This document shows, in pieces, positions 37,210 to 46,517 of a DNA stretch of 64,000 nt. The notes below the pieces were generated by a model that searched no databases, had not been told where the DNA came from, and was given only the letters and a program-made list of their open reading frames with translations. The translations under genes were made by a program, and so were the position numbers. The stretch lies in NCBI GenBank assembly GCA_041391505.1, contig JAWKNW010000011.1, forward strand, positions 109,695-173,694, read 5' to 3'. Origin of the DNA: Rhodothermales bacterium (GTDB taxonomy: Bacteria > Bacteroidota > Rhodothermia > Rhodothermales > JAHQVL01). Every line of letters starts with the position of its first letter. Within the stretch, counting starts at the first letter, position 1.

Positions 37210-39639
37210 ATGACGATGACCATATCTGAACTCTTCGACTCCATGGAATACGGCCCGGCGCCTGAAGCATCCGATGTGGCCTCGGCCTGGCTCGACGACC
37301 ACGGACGGTCGTTCGGGTTGTTCATCAACGGGAAGAGCGTCCAGCCGGCATCGAAAAAGAGCATCGAGGTGCGCAATCCCGCGACGGGCGCCCTGCTCGC
37401 GCACGTTGCGGATGCGTCGGCGGCCGACATCGACGCGGCCGTGAAGGCGGCGCGCAAGGCGCAGAAAGGATGGGCCCGGCTCAGCGGACACGAGCGCGCG
37501 AAACAGCTCTATGCGATCGCGCGGGAGATCCAGAAACATGCCCGCCTGCTCGCGGTCGTCGAGTCGATGGACAACGGCAAACCGATCCGCGAGTCGCGCG
37601 ACATCGACATCCCGCTCGTGGGGCGGCATTTTTATTACCACGCCGGCTGCGCCCAGCTGCAGGACGACTTGCTCCCCGGTGAAGTCCCGCTCGGCGTCGT
37701 CGGGCAGGTCATCCCCTGGAATTTCCCGCTGCTGATGCTGGCCTGGAAGGTGGCGCCGGCGATCGCCCTCGGCAACACCGTGGTCCTGAAGCCGGCGCCG
37801 TACACCCCGCTGACCGCGCTGGTCTTCGCCGACATCCTCCGCGAAGCCGGTCTGCCGGACGGCGTCGTGAACATCGTGACGGGAGGCGACGAGGCCGGCG
37901 CCGCGCTGGTCGACCATCCGGATGTCGACAAGATCGCGTTTACGGGATCCACCGAGGTGGGCCGCATCATCCGCCGCCGCACGGCCGGCTCGGGCAAGAA
38001 GCTCTCGCTGGAACTGGGCGGCAAATCGCCTTTCGTCGTCTTCGACGACGCCGACCAGGACGGGGCGATCGAGGGGCTGGTGGATGCGATCTGGTTCAAC
38101 CAGGGGCAGGTCTGCTGCGCCGGCTCGCGCCTGCTCGTCCAGGAAAACGTCGCCGAAGCCTTCCTGAACAAACTGCGCCGGCGGATGGAGACCCTCCGGG
38201 TGGGCGACAGCCTCGACAAGGGAATCGACATCGGTGCCGTCGTCGACCCCATCCAGCGCGAAACCATCGAGCGCTGGGTGCGGCAGGGCGTGGACGAGGG
38301 GGCCACGCTGTTCCAGCCGGATATTGCGCTGCCGGACAACGGCTGTTTCTATCCCCCCACCCTGCTCAGCGACGTGTCGCCGGCATCGACGGTCGCGCGC
38401 GAAGAGATCTTCGGCCCGGTGCTCGTCGCGATGACCTTCCGCACGCCGGCCGAAGCCATCGCGCTGGCGAACAACACCCGCTACGGCCTGGCGGCCAGCG
38501 TCTGGTCCGAGAACATCACTATTGCCCTCGAAACCGCGCACCGCATCAAGGCCGGCAGCGTGTGGGTCAACAGCACCAACCTGTTCGACGCCGCCGCCGG
38601 ATTCGGCGGGTATCGGGAGAGCGGCTATGGCCGCGAGGGCGGCCTCGAAGGGCTGCGCGAATACGTGCGCCCTGCCTGGATGGCCAAACAGAAGCGGTCC
38701 GCTCCGCCCGCGCACACCAACGGCGCAGACGCCAGCGACAAGGGCTGGGGTGCAGCGGTGTCGGGCCGGCCCTCGCTGGCGCGTTCCGGCTCGAAGCCGG
38801 CGATCGACCGCACGGCCAAGCTCTACATCGGCGGAAAGCAGGCGCGGCCGGACGGCAACTACAGCCGGCCCGTGCTCGGCCCGGACGGCCGGCTCATCGG
38901 GCAGGTCGGCGAGGGCAACCGGAAAGACATCCGCAATGCCGTCGAGGCCGCCCACAAGGCGCGCGGCTGGGCCGACCGGTCGCCGCACAACCGCGCCCAG
39001 GTGCTTTATTATCTCGCCGAAAACCTGGCCGTGCGCCGCGACGAGTTCGCCGGCACGCTACGCGCCATGACCGGTTACGGCGAGAAGGAGGCGAAGAAGG
39101 AAGTCGACCTCAGCATCCAGCGGCTCTTCACCTACGCCGCCTGGGCCGACAAATTCGGCGGGACCGTCCAGGAAACGACGCTGCAAGGTTTCGTGGTGGC
39201 GCATCACGACGACCTCGGCGTCATCGGCATCGCGTGTCCGGACGAGCGCCCGCTGCTCGCGTTTGTCTCGCTCGTGGCGCCGGCCATCGCGCGGGGCAAC
39301 AGCGTCGTCGTCATCCCCTCCCCCCTCCATCCGCTCGCCGCGACCGATTTTTACCAGGTGCTCGACACCAGCGACGTGCCGGGCGGCGTGGTCAACATCG
39401 TCACCGGCGACCGCGACCATCTGGCCCGCACCCTCGTCGAACACGACGACGTCGACGCCATGTGGTACTTCGGGGATGCCGAGGGAAGCCGGCAGGTCGA
39501 GAAACGCTCCGCCGACAACATGAAGCGAACCTGGGTCAGCCACGGCCTGCCGATCGACTGGACCTCCCGAGCGCAGGGCGAAGGAAAAGCGTTCCTGCAC
39601 GCCTCCATCCAGGTAAAAAACATCTGGATACCGACTTGA
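37210..39639 (+). CDS. Two-domain aldehyde dehydrogenase, ALDH16 type
   Basis: The 809-residue protein has a full ALDH domain (residues about 35-500). KLSLELGGKSPFVVFDDAD, the catalytic Cys in FNQGQVCCAGSRL, VIPWNFPLLM and KIAFTGST are visible. A second ALDH-like domain (about 530-809) lacks the catalytic cysteine and the LELGGK motif, which matches the ALDH16 architecture in which the second copy is non-catalytic. It most likely oxidises an aldehyde such as acetaldehyde from DeoC, with NAD(P). It follows deoC, separated only by the heptamer element. Confidence 0.9.
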   Translation: MTMTISELFDSMEYGPAPEASDVASAWLDDHGRSFGLFINGKSVQPASKKSIEVRNPATGALLAHVADASAADIDAAVKAARKAQKGWARLSGHERAKQLYAIAREIQKHARLLAVVESMDNGKPIRESRDIDIPLVGRHFYYHAGCAQLQDDLLPGEVPLGVVGQVIPWNFPLLMLAWKVAPAIALGNTVVLKPAPYTPLTALVFADILREAGLPDGVVNIVTGGDEAGAALVDHPDVDKIAFTGSTEVGRIIRRRTAGSGKKLSLELGGKSPFVVFDDADQDGAIEGLVDAIWFNQGQVCCAGSRLLVQENVAEAFLNKLRRRMETLRVGDSLDKGIDIGAVVDPIQRETIERWVRQGVDEGATLFQPDIALPDNGCFYPPTLLSDVSPASTVAREEIFGPVLVAMTFRTPAEAIALANNTRYGLAASVWSENITIALETAHRIKAGSVWVNSTNLFDAAAGFGGYRESGYGREGGLEGLREYVRPAWMAKQKRSAPPAHTNGADASDKGWGAAVSGRPSLARSGSKPAIDRTAKLYIGGKQARPDGNYSRPVLGPDGRLIGQVGEGNRKDIRNAVEAAHKARGWADRSPHNRAQVLYYLAENLAVRRDEFAGTLRAMTGYGEKEAKKEVDLSIQRLFTYAAWADKFGGTVQETTLQGFVVAHHDDLGVIGIACPDERPLLAFVSLVAPAIARGNSVVVIPSPLHPLAATDFYQVLDTSDVPGGVVNIVTGDRDHLARTLVEHDDVDAMWYFGDAEGSRQVEKRSADNMKRTWVSHGLPIDWTSRAQGEGKAFLHASIQVKNIWIPT

Positions 39640-39903
39640 TTAGCGATTAGCGATCAAGGATTAGCGATTGGTGAGGGCTATTTTCCCCGCTCGTACTGCT
39701 TTCCCTCGCCAATTTGCATTCCTTGATCGCTAACCCCTAATCCTTATTCGCCATTCCTTGATCGCTAATCGCTAACCGATAATCCTCATTCGGCATTCCT
39801 TGATCGCTAATCGCTAATCGATACTCCTCATTCGGCATTCCTTGATCGCTAATCGCTAACCGATAATCCTCATTCGGCATTCCTTGATCGCTAATCGCTA
39901 ATC
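39638..39903. repeat. Large heptamer array between ALDH and dapD (GATTAGC/GCTAATC type)
   Basis: The left arm at 39638-39672 has five 7-bp words (GATTAGC, GATTAGC, GATCAAG, GATTAGC, GATTGGT) starting inside the ALDH stop codon. The right arm at 39722-39903 is 26 uninterrupted heptamers (GCTAATC, CTTGATC, GGCATTC, CTCATTC and variants). Within it a 42-bp super-unit of six heptamers recurs three times, with partial copies at each end. The array ends 2 bp before the dapD ATG, leaving no Shine-Dalgarno. Confidence 0.9.
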
Positions 39904-39905
39904 TC

Positions 39906-40739
39906 ATGTCCCTCCAGGCTCGAATCGAAGCATACGCCGCTCTCCCCACCGACCAGCTCGACCGCACCCTCGCGTTCGCCGCCTTCCAGGAAGTCCTCGA
40001 CGGGCTCAACGCCGGCACGCTCCGCGCCGCCACGCGCCGATCCGACGGCTCCTGGATCGCAAACGGGTGGGTCAAGCAAGGCATCCTGCTGGGTTTCCGG
40101 CTCGGAGGCATCGTGGATCAGTCCATCGCCGGCTTTCCGTTTTTCGACAAGGAGACCTATCCGCTGAAGCCGATGACGACCGCCGCCGGCGTGCGGATCG
40201 TCCCGGGCGGCTCGGCGGTGCGCACCGGCGCCTACCTGGCGCCCGGCGTCGTGTGCATGCCGCCGATGTACATCAACGTGGGGGCGTATGTGGATGAGGG
40301 CACGATGGTGGATTCCCACGCGCTGGTGGGCAGCTGCGCCCAGATCGGCAAGCGCGTGCACCTCTCGGCCGCCGCGCAGATCGGCGGCGTCCTGGAGCCC
40401 ATCGGCGCGATGCCCGTGGTCGTCGAGGACGACGTGTTCGTCGGAGGCGGGTGCGGGATCTACGAAGGGTGCATCGTGCGCGAGCGCGCCGTGCTGGCGT
40501 CGGGCGTGATCCTGACGGGGGCGACGCGGATCTACGACCTGGTGCAGGAGCGCGTGATCGAGAAGCAGGAAGGGAAAACGCTCGAAGTGCCCGCCGGCGC
40601 CGTCGTCGTCCCCGGCAGCCGGGCCTCAGGCAGCGCCTTCGGCAAGAGCCAGGGCATCTCGCTCTACGCCCCGGTCATCGTTAAATACCGCGACGAAAAA
40701 ACGAACGCATCGACGACGCTGGAACAAGCGCTCAGGTGA
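39906..40739 (+). CDS. dapD: 2,3,4,5-tetrahydropyridine-2,6-dicarboxylate N-succinyltransferase
   Basis: The 277-residue enzyme catalyses the succinylation step of lysine and diaminopimelate synthesis, using succinyl-CoA. The left-handed beta-helix hexapeptides are clear (VVCMPPMYINVGAYVDEG, VGSCAQIGKRVHLS, FVGGGCGIYEG). The N-terminal helical domain and the C-terminal VVVPGSRASGSAFG match DapD. The gene is isolated from other lysine genes. It is preceded directly by the heptamer array and followed within 3 bp by another heptamer element, so both flanks are repeat-packed. Confidence 0.95.
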   Translation: MSLQARIEAYAALPTDQLDRTLAFAAFQEVLDGLNAGTLRAATRRSDGSWIANGWVKQGILLGFRLGGIVDQSIAGFPFFDKETYPLKPMTTAAGVRIVPGGSAVRTGAYLAPGVVCMPPMYINVGAYVDEGTMVDSHALVGSCAQIGKRVHLSAAAQIGGVLEPIGAMPVVVEDDVFVGGGCGIYEGCIVRERAVLASGVILTGATRIYDLVQERVIEKQEGKTLEVPAGAVVVPGSRASGSAFGKSQGISLYAPVIVKYRDEKTNASTTLEQALR

Positions 40740-40741
40740 TC

Positions 40742-40832
40742 GGAAATGGCAAATCGCAAATCACAAATTGGTATCTCAGGCGAACCTGTAGGCCCTCATT
40801 TTGCGATTTCCAATTTGCGATTTGCCATTTCC
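40742..40832. repeat. Heptamer inverted-repeat element (GCAAATC type)
   Basis: Left-arm words GGAAATG, GCAAATC, GCAAATC, ACAAATT (40742-40769) face right-arm words ATTTTGC, GATTTCC, AATTTGC, GATTTGC, CATTTCC (40798-40832) across a 28-bp spacer. It fills the gap between the convergent dapD and SPOR lipoprotein genes, starting 2 bp after one stop codon and ending 1 bp before the other. Confidence 0.85.
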
Positions 40833-40833
40833 C

Positions 40834-41373
40834 TCAGTCTTGCCCGATGGCATCCACGACGATGAAGGCGCGGGGATAGTCCTCGATGACGAGGTTGAGG
40901 AGCATCTCGGCGTCGGCGCGGCTGTTGAAGTCGCCGATGCGGACGCGGTAGTAGGGCTGCTGGTAGATGTTGTGGACGGGCAGTTCGCCGCGGAAGAGGG
41001 GGTCGTTCGGGCGCAGGTTCTGCTGTTCGTGCCACCAGTCGATCACTTCCTGGACCGAATTGTCGGCCGTCTCCTTGTCGCGCGCGAAAACGAGCTGGAT
41101 CCGGTAGCCGCGACGCGAGGCCCCGTCGCCGTCGCCGGCCCGGTTTTCCATCAGCTCGTCCGGCACCAGGTGTTCGAGTTCGACGTTGGTCTCGATCAAC
41201 TCGTTGGGATAGAGCGAGACATCGAAGTCTTCGTACTCATCGAGCCGCTGGAGAATCTCGGACATCGTCGGCCCGGTCTCCGGCGGCGCGACGGTGGTCG
41301 TATCTCGCGCGCCCGAGCAGCCGGCGACCAGAAAAAGCACTACGAAAGCGAGAGCGGGTAAAATCGACCTCAT
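40834..41373 (-). CDS. SPOR-domain lipoprotein
   Basis: The 179-residue protein has a lipobox (FLVAGCSG, Cys19) and a C-terminal SPOR-like domain with YRIQLVFARDKETADNS and YYRVRIGDFNSRADAEMLL. SPOR domains bind denuded glycan strands of septal peptidoglycan, so it probably acts at the division site. The intervening region (residues 25-95) is acidic and looks disordered. It lies downstream of the sigma-54 regulator gene on the same strand with an 89-bp gap. Confidence 0.8.
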   Translation of the reverse strand: MRSILPALAFVVLFLVAGCSGARDTTTVAPPETGPTMSEILQRLDEYEDFDVSLYPNELIETNVELEHLVPDELMENRAGDGDGASRRGYRIQLVFARDKETADNSVQEVIDWWHEQQNLRPNDPLFRGELPVHNIYQQPYYRVRIGDFNSRADAEMLLNLVIEDYPRAFIVVDAIGQD

Positions 41374-41462
41374 GATGGAGGTGACAGCGCGTGGGATGGT
41401 GAGAAACGGGTCGCGAGGAATCTACGCGTTTTCTCGCACAAACGACACGCCTCATAAAAGGT

Positions 41463-42890
<1,428 letters not shown>

Positions 42891-43075
42891 TCCTCGTCAT
42901 CGATGCCCGGCCGCACGGTGGATGCGGCGGGTCCGACGATCCCTAAAGGAATCGACCGTCTCGCCGTGGTTTTAACCCGGCGCCCGCTACGCCGGTGCAG
43001 AATGCCGCTCCGGCGAAACGCCACGCCGGCTCCCGGGTTTTAAGACCTCCGCACCCTTTTCGAGCCGGCCGCCTC

Positions 43076-43996
43076 ATGCCTCTACGTTTCCGAATCCCGC
43101 TCCGCACGCTCCTTTTCTGCCTGATGGGCGGCCTCCTGGCAGCGTGCGGCGGCGACGCCCCGGGCCCGCAAAACGCGCCGACCGGGCTGACCGACGACAT
43201 CGGAACGCCCCTCCCGGCCGGCCCCATCCGCCGCGTGGTCCCGCTCGCTCCCAACGTCACCGAAATCCTCTACGCGATCGGGGCCGGACCGCGCGTCGCC
43301 GGCGTCAGCGTCGCGGACGATTACCCGGAAGCCGTCGCGTCCCTGCCGCATTTCAACTCGTATCCGATGGATTTCGAGGCGCTGACCGCCCTCCAGCCCG
43401 ATCTGCTCGTCGCCGCCACCCAGGTCAACAATCCCCGCGACGCCGGCCTGTTCGCCTCGCTCGGCATCCCGATCGTGTATTTCGACTTCCAGAGCGTGGA
43501 GGATGTCTTCCGTGTCATGCGCACCCTCGGCGTGGCGCTCGACCTCCACGCCGAGGCCGATTCCGCCGCCAGCCGGCTGGAATCGGCCTATCGGGCGCTG
43601 CGCGCGCGCACCGCCGCCGCCGGCTCGCGCCCTTCCGTCGTGTTTCTCATCGGCGAGGACCCGCTGTTTTCCTTCGGCAGGGGCAGCTACGTGCATGACC
43701 TGATCGATGCCGCCGGCGGAACGAGCCTCACGGCCAACATCGATACGCCCGCGCCGACGCTCAGCGAAGAGTTCGTCCTGACGGCCATGCCCGACGCGAT
43801 CGCCGGCACGCTGGGCGACCGGACGGCGGCCGACCTGGCGCGCCGGTACCCGAGCTGGGGCCTGACCCCGGCCATCGAACACGGACGCGTGTACAGCTTC
43901 GCCCCGTCCCTTTTCCTCCGACCGGGCCCCCGGCTGGTCGAGGGCGCCACGCAGCTCGCGATGAAGCTGCATCCGGAGGCGTTCGAGACCCCATGA
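43076..43996 (+). CDS. Periplasmic metal-chelate binding lipoprotein (BtuF/FecB-like)
   Basis: The predicted 306-residue lipoprotein has the lipobox LLAACGG (Cys22) and the class III solute-binding fold. RRVVPLAPNVTEILYAIGAG is the typical N-terminal strand, and LFSFGRGSYVHDLIDAAGG and PTLSEEFVL follow. It probably captures vitamin B12, haem or a siderophore for the BtuC-like permease that overlaps its 3' end (ATGA). The chosen ATG at 43076 puts the signal peptide at the start. No ATPase gene follows, and I found no cobalamin riboswitch upstream. Confidence 0.88.
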   Translation: MPLRFRIPLRTLLFCLMGGLLAACGGDAPGPQNAPTGLTDDIGTPLPAGPIRRVVPLAPNVTEILYAIGAGPRVAGVSVADDYPEAVASLPHFNSYPMDFEALTALQPDLLVAATQVNNPRDAGLFASLGIPIVYFDFQSVEDVFRVMRTLGVALDLHAEADSAASRLESAYRALRARTAAAGSRPSVVFLIGEDPLFSFGRGSYVHDLIDAAGGTSLTANIDTPAPTLSEEFVLTAMPDAIAGTLGDRTAADLARRYPSWGLTPAIEHGRVYSFAPSLFLRPGPRLVEGATQLAMKLHPEAFETP

Positions 43997-45021
43997 AGAC
44001 CCTCGTCCTCCGCTACGCCGGGCTGCTCCTCGCGCTCGCGGCGACGCTGATCGCCGCGCTGGCGCTGGGCACGACGCGGGTCGCCGCCGGCGACGTGGCC
44101 GCGGTGATCTGGCGGCATCTGACGTTCGACGCCGCGCCCGCCGGCAACGCCGTGGCGGAGAACATCGTGTGGCTGATTCGCATGCCCCGGGCCCTGCTGG
44201 CCATCGCGGTGGGCGGCGGGCTCGCGGTCGTCGGCATCGCCATGCAGACCCTCGTGCGCAACCCGCTTGCCGAGCCCTATATCCTCGGTCTGTCCAGCGG
44301 CGCCTCCGCCGGCGCTTCGCTGTTTTATCTGGGCTTCCTGCCCCCGCTGATCTCGCTCCACCTGTCGCTCCCGCTGGCCGCGTTCGTGGGGGGGCTGGGG
44401 ACGATGGCGGTGGTGTATTTCGTGGCCCGCGAGGATGGGGACGTGTCGGTCGTCCGGCTCCTGCTCGCCGGCGTGGCCATGTCTGCCCTGATGGGCGCCG
44501 TCAGCGCCTTCGCCACCTTCGCATCACCCGAGCTGGAGAAGATGAAGACGGTGATGTTCTGGCTCCTCGGGTCCATCGCCGGCGCGCGCTGGGGCGACCT
44601 CGGCCTGCCGCTGGTCTCCGCGGCCATCGGCGCCGCGGCGCTCATGCTGCTCGCGCGCCCGCTCGACGCGCTGCTCCTGGGCGACGAAGCCGCCGCGAGC
44701 CTCGGCGTGCCGGTGCGCCGGCTCAAGCAAGTGCTCCTCGTGCTGTCGGCCTTCGTCACCGGCAGCCTGGTAGCGGCGGCCGGCGCCATCGGGTTCGTCG
44801 GGCTCATCATCCCCCACGCCGTGCGCTCGCTGGTCGGCGTGCCGCACCGTCGGCTCGTGCCGGCGTGTTTCCTGACCGGCGCGATCTTCCTCGTCTGGGC
44901 CGACACCCTGGCCCGCCTCGTCTTCGCCCCCGTCGAGCTGCCCATCGGAGTCGTCACCGCCCTGTGCGGCGTGCCGTTTTTCCTGTGGCTGATTCGGAAG
45001 CGGGGCTATCAGTTTGGGTGA
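43993..45021 (+). CDS. FecCD/BtuC-family ABC permease
   Basis: The 342-residue membrane protein has about nine or ten helices. FecCD landmarks are RMPRALLAIAVGGGLAVVG, NPLAEPYILGLSSGASAGA, and the coupling region AAGAIGFVGLIIPHAVR. It overlaps the binding-protein gene by 4 bp, so the two form one operon. It should move a metal chelate or corrinoid across the inner membrane. The ATP-binding partner is missing here: after it come heptamer repeats and then ispB, an unrelated gene. Confidence 0.93.
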   Translation: MKTLVLRYAGLLLALAATLIAALALGTTRVAAGDVAAVIWRHLTFDAAPAGNAVAENIVWLIRMPRALLAIAVGGGLAVVGIAMQTLVRNPLAEPYILGLSSGASAGASLFYLGFLPPLISLHLSLPLAAFVGGLGTMAVVYFVAREDGDVSVVRLLLAGVAMSALMGAVSAFATFASPELEKMKTVMFWLLGSIAGARWGDLGLPLVSAAIGAAALMLLARPLDALLLGDEAAASLGVPVRRLKQVLLVLSAFVTGSLVAAAGAIGFVGLIIPHAVRSLVGVPHRRLVPACFLTGAIFLVWADTLARLVFAPVELPIGVVTALCGVPFFLWLIRKRGYQFG

Positions 45022-45046
45022 GAGCCGCTCTGGTCTATAGCGTTTC

Positions 45047-45193
45047 GGATGCTAGATGCGGGATGCAGGATGCAAGATGCGGGATACGGGATGCGAGTGC
45101 TTTTTTCTATGGGAGTGGAAAAGCGCACACCATCCTGCATCCTGCATCTTGCATCCCACATCTCGCATCTTGCATCCAACATCCCGCATCCGA
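45047..45193. repeat. Heptamer inverted-repeat element (GGATGCA type), largest of its family here
   Basis: The left arm at 45047-45095 is seven consecutive 7-bp words such as GGATGCT, AGATGCG, GGATGCA and GGATACG. After a 35-bp spacer, the right arm at 45131-45193 is nine words such as CATCCTG, CATCTTG, CATCCCA and CATCTCG. The two arms share the same word set in opposite orientation, so many staggered pairings are possible. It lies between the permease gene and ispB. Confidence 0.9.
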
Positions 45194-45287
45194 CCCGCGC
45201 CAGGCGTTTTTTACCCCGCTCGCGGCAACCTTCTTTTGCGCCCCGATGTATATAGCCGAAACTTTCAATTTTTTTTGAAAGATCGAT

Positions 45288-46322
45288 ATGCCGGACACGC
45301 CCTTCCCAGACGTCTCTCCGATGGAGCCACCCTCCATGTCGACGCCCGTACCGCGTACGCTCAAGGCCATCCAGGCCCCGGTGGACGCCGAGATGAAGGC
45401 GTTCGATGCCTATTTCCGGGAGTCGATGAAGACGGATGTCGCGCTGCTCAACACGGTCACGCGGTACGTCTTGCGGCAAAAGGGCAAACGAATCCGGCCG
45501 CTGCTCGTGCTGCTCAGCGCGAAGGTCTGCGGCGGCGTATCGGATGCGTCGTATCGCGGCGCGGCGCTCGTCGAGCTCATGCACACGGCGACGCTCGTGC
45601 ACGACGACGTGGTGGACGAGGCCGACCGCCGGCGCGGGATGCTTTCCATCAACGCGATCTGGAAAAACAAGGCCGCCGTCCTCTTTGGCGATTTCCTCCT
45701 GAGCCGGGGCCTGTTGCTGGCCCTGGAGCACCGCGACTACGCCATGCTCCACGCGCTTTCCGACGCCGTCCGCCGCATGAGCGAGGGCGAGCTGCTGCAG
45801 CTCAAGAAGGCGCGCCAGCTCGACATCGACGAGGCCACGTATTTCCGCATCATCTCCGATAAAACGGCGTCCCTCATCGCCGCCTGCACGACCTGCGGCG
45901 CCCTCAGCGCGACGGCGGATGCCGGGCAGGTCGAGGCCATGAACACCGTCGGCGAACACCTCGGCCTCGCGTTCCAGATCCGCGACGACCTGTTCGACTA
46001 CGGCGCGCAGGACGTCGGCAAGCCGCTCGGCATCGACCTGCAGGAGCGCAAGATGACGCTGCCGCTGATCGTCGCCCTGCGGACCGCCGCGCCGTCGGAG
46101 CGCCGGCGGATCCTGCGGATCGTCAGGAAGAAAAAGAAAGACCAGTCGGATATCCAGACCGTGGCCTCGTTCGTCCACGCCGAGGGCGGGATTGCGTACG
46201 CCGAGGAGCGGATGCAGGCGCTCGCCGGCGAGGCGCGCACGCTGCTCGCTCAATTCCCCGCCTCCGAAGCCCGTGCCGCGCTGGTGGGGCTTTCGCATTA
46301 CATTGTGCAGCGGAAGAAATAA
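45288..46322 (+). CDS. ispB: Polyprenyl diphosphate synthase
   Basis: The 344-residue enzyme has both aspartate-rich motifs of trans-prenyltransferases, LVHDDVVDEADRRRG and FQIRDDLFDYG, and the KGKRIRPLLVLLS segment. It makes the long isoprenoid side chain of menaquinone, probably octaprenyl or longer, but length cannot be read directly. The ATG at 45288 is used; the ATG at 45336 is an alternative that removes 16 poorly conserved residues. A perfect hairpin overlaps its stop codon. Confidence 0.9.
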   Translation: MPDTPFPDVSPMEPPSMSTPVPRTLKAIQAPVDAEMKAFDAYFRESMKTDVALLNTVTRYVLRQKGKRIRPLLVLLSAKVCGGVSDASYRGAALVELMHTATLVHDDVVDEADRRRGMLSINAIWKNKAAVLFGDFLLSRGLLLALEHRDYAMLHALSDAVRRMSEGELLQLKKARQLDIDEATYFRIISDKTASLIAACTTCGALSATADAGQVEAMNTVGEHLGLAFQIRDDLFDYGAQDVGKPLGIDLQERKMTLPLIVALRTAAPSERRRILRIVRKKKKDQSDIQTVASFVHAEGGIAYAEERMQALAGEARTLLAQFPASEARAALVGLSHYIVQRKK

Positions 46323-46339
46323 AACGCACGCGTTTTATT
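46318..46339 (+). terminator. Hairpin overlapping the ispB stop codon
   Basis: A perfect 10-bp stem, AATAAAACGC and its complement with a 2-nt loop, covers the TAA stop. It lacks a strong T run after it, so it is only a possible terminator. Confidence 0.45.
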
Positions 46340-46340
46340 C

Positions 46341-46481
46341 GGTCATGGCATGCTTCGCATGCGGTCATGAGCGGCCTTCGGCCGCCGTCATTGGTCATTT
46401 TTGTCCCGTAGGTCGGGTTAGCCGCGCAACAGGCGGCGTAACCCGACACACCGCCGACGCGGCGTAACCCGACCTACGGGA
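46341..46481. repeat. Left inverted-repeat element of the metallo-beta-lactamase-fold gene
   Basis: Two mini-hairpins (46348-46362, stem GCATGC; 46371-46385, stem GCGGCC) alternate with GGTCAT words. They are followed by GTCATTGGTCATTT and a 17-bp arm (46404-46420) that pairs perfectly with 46465-46481. A 21-bp stretch (46403-46423) is also the exact reverse complement of 47460-47480 on the far side of the next gene. Confidence 0.9.
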
Positions 46482-46517
46482 TACGGGCATACGGACACAT
46501 CGTCGACCCCATACCTT

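Noticed and set aside
42943..43075. Possible cobalamin riboswitch ahead of the BtuF/BtuC-like pair
   Set aside because: I looked for the conserved B12-box and the core hairpins and did not find them; the region only has general GC-rich inverted repeats.
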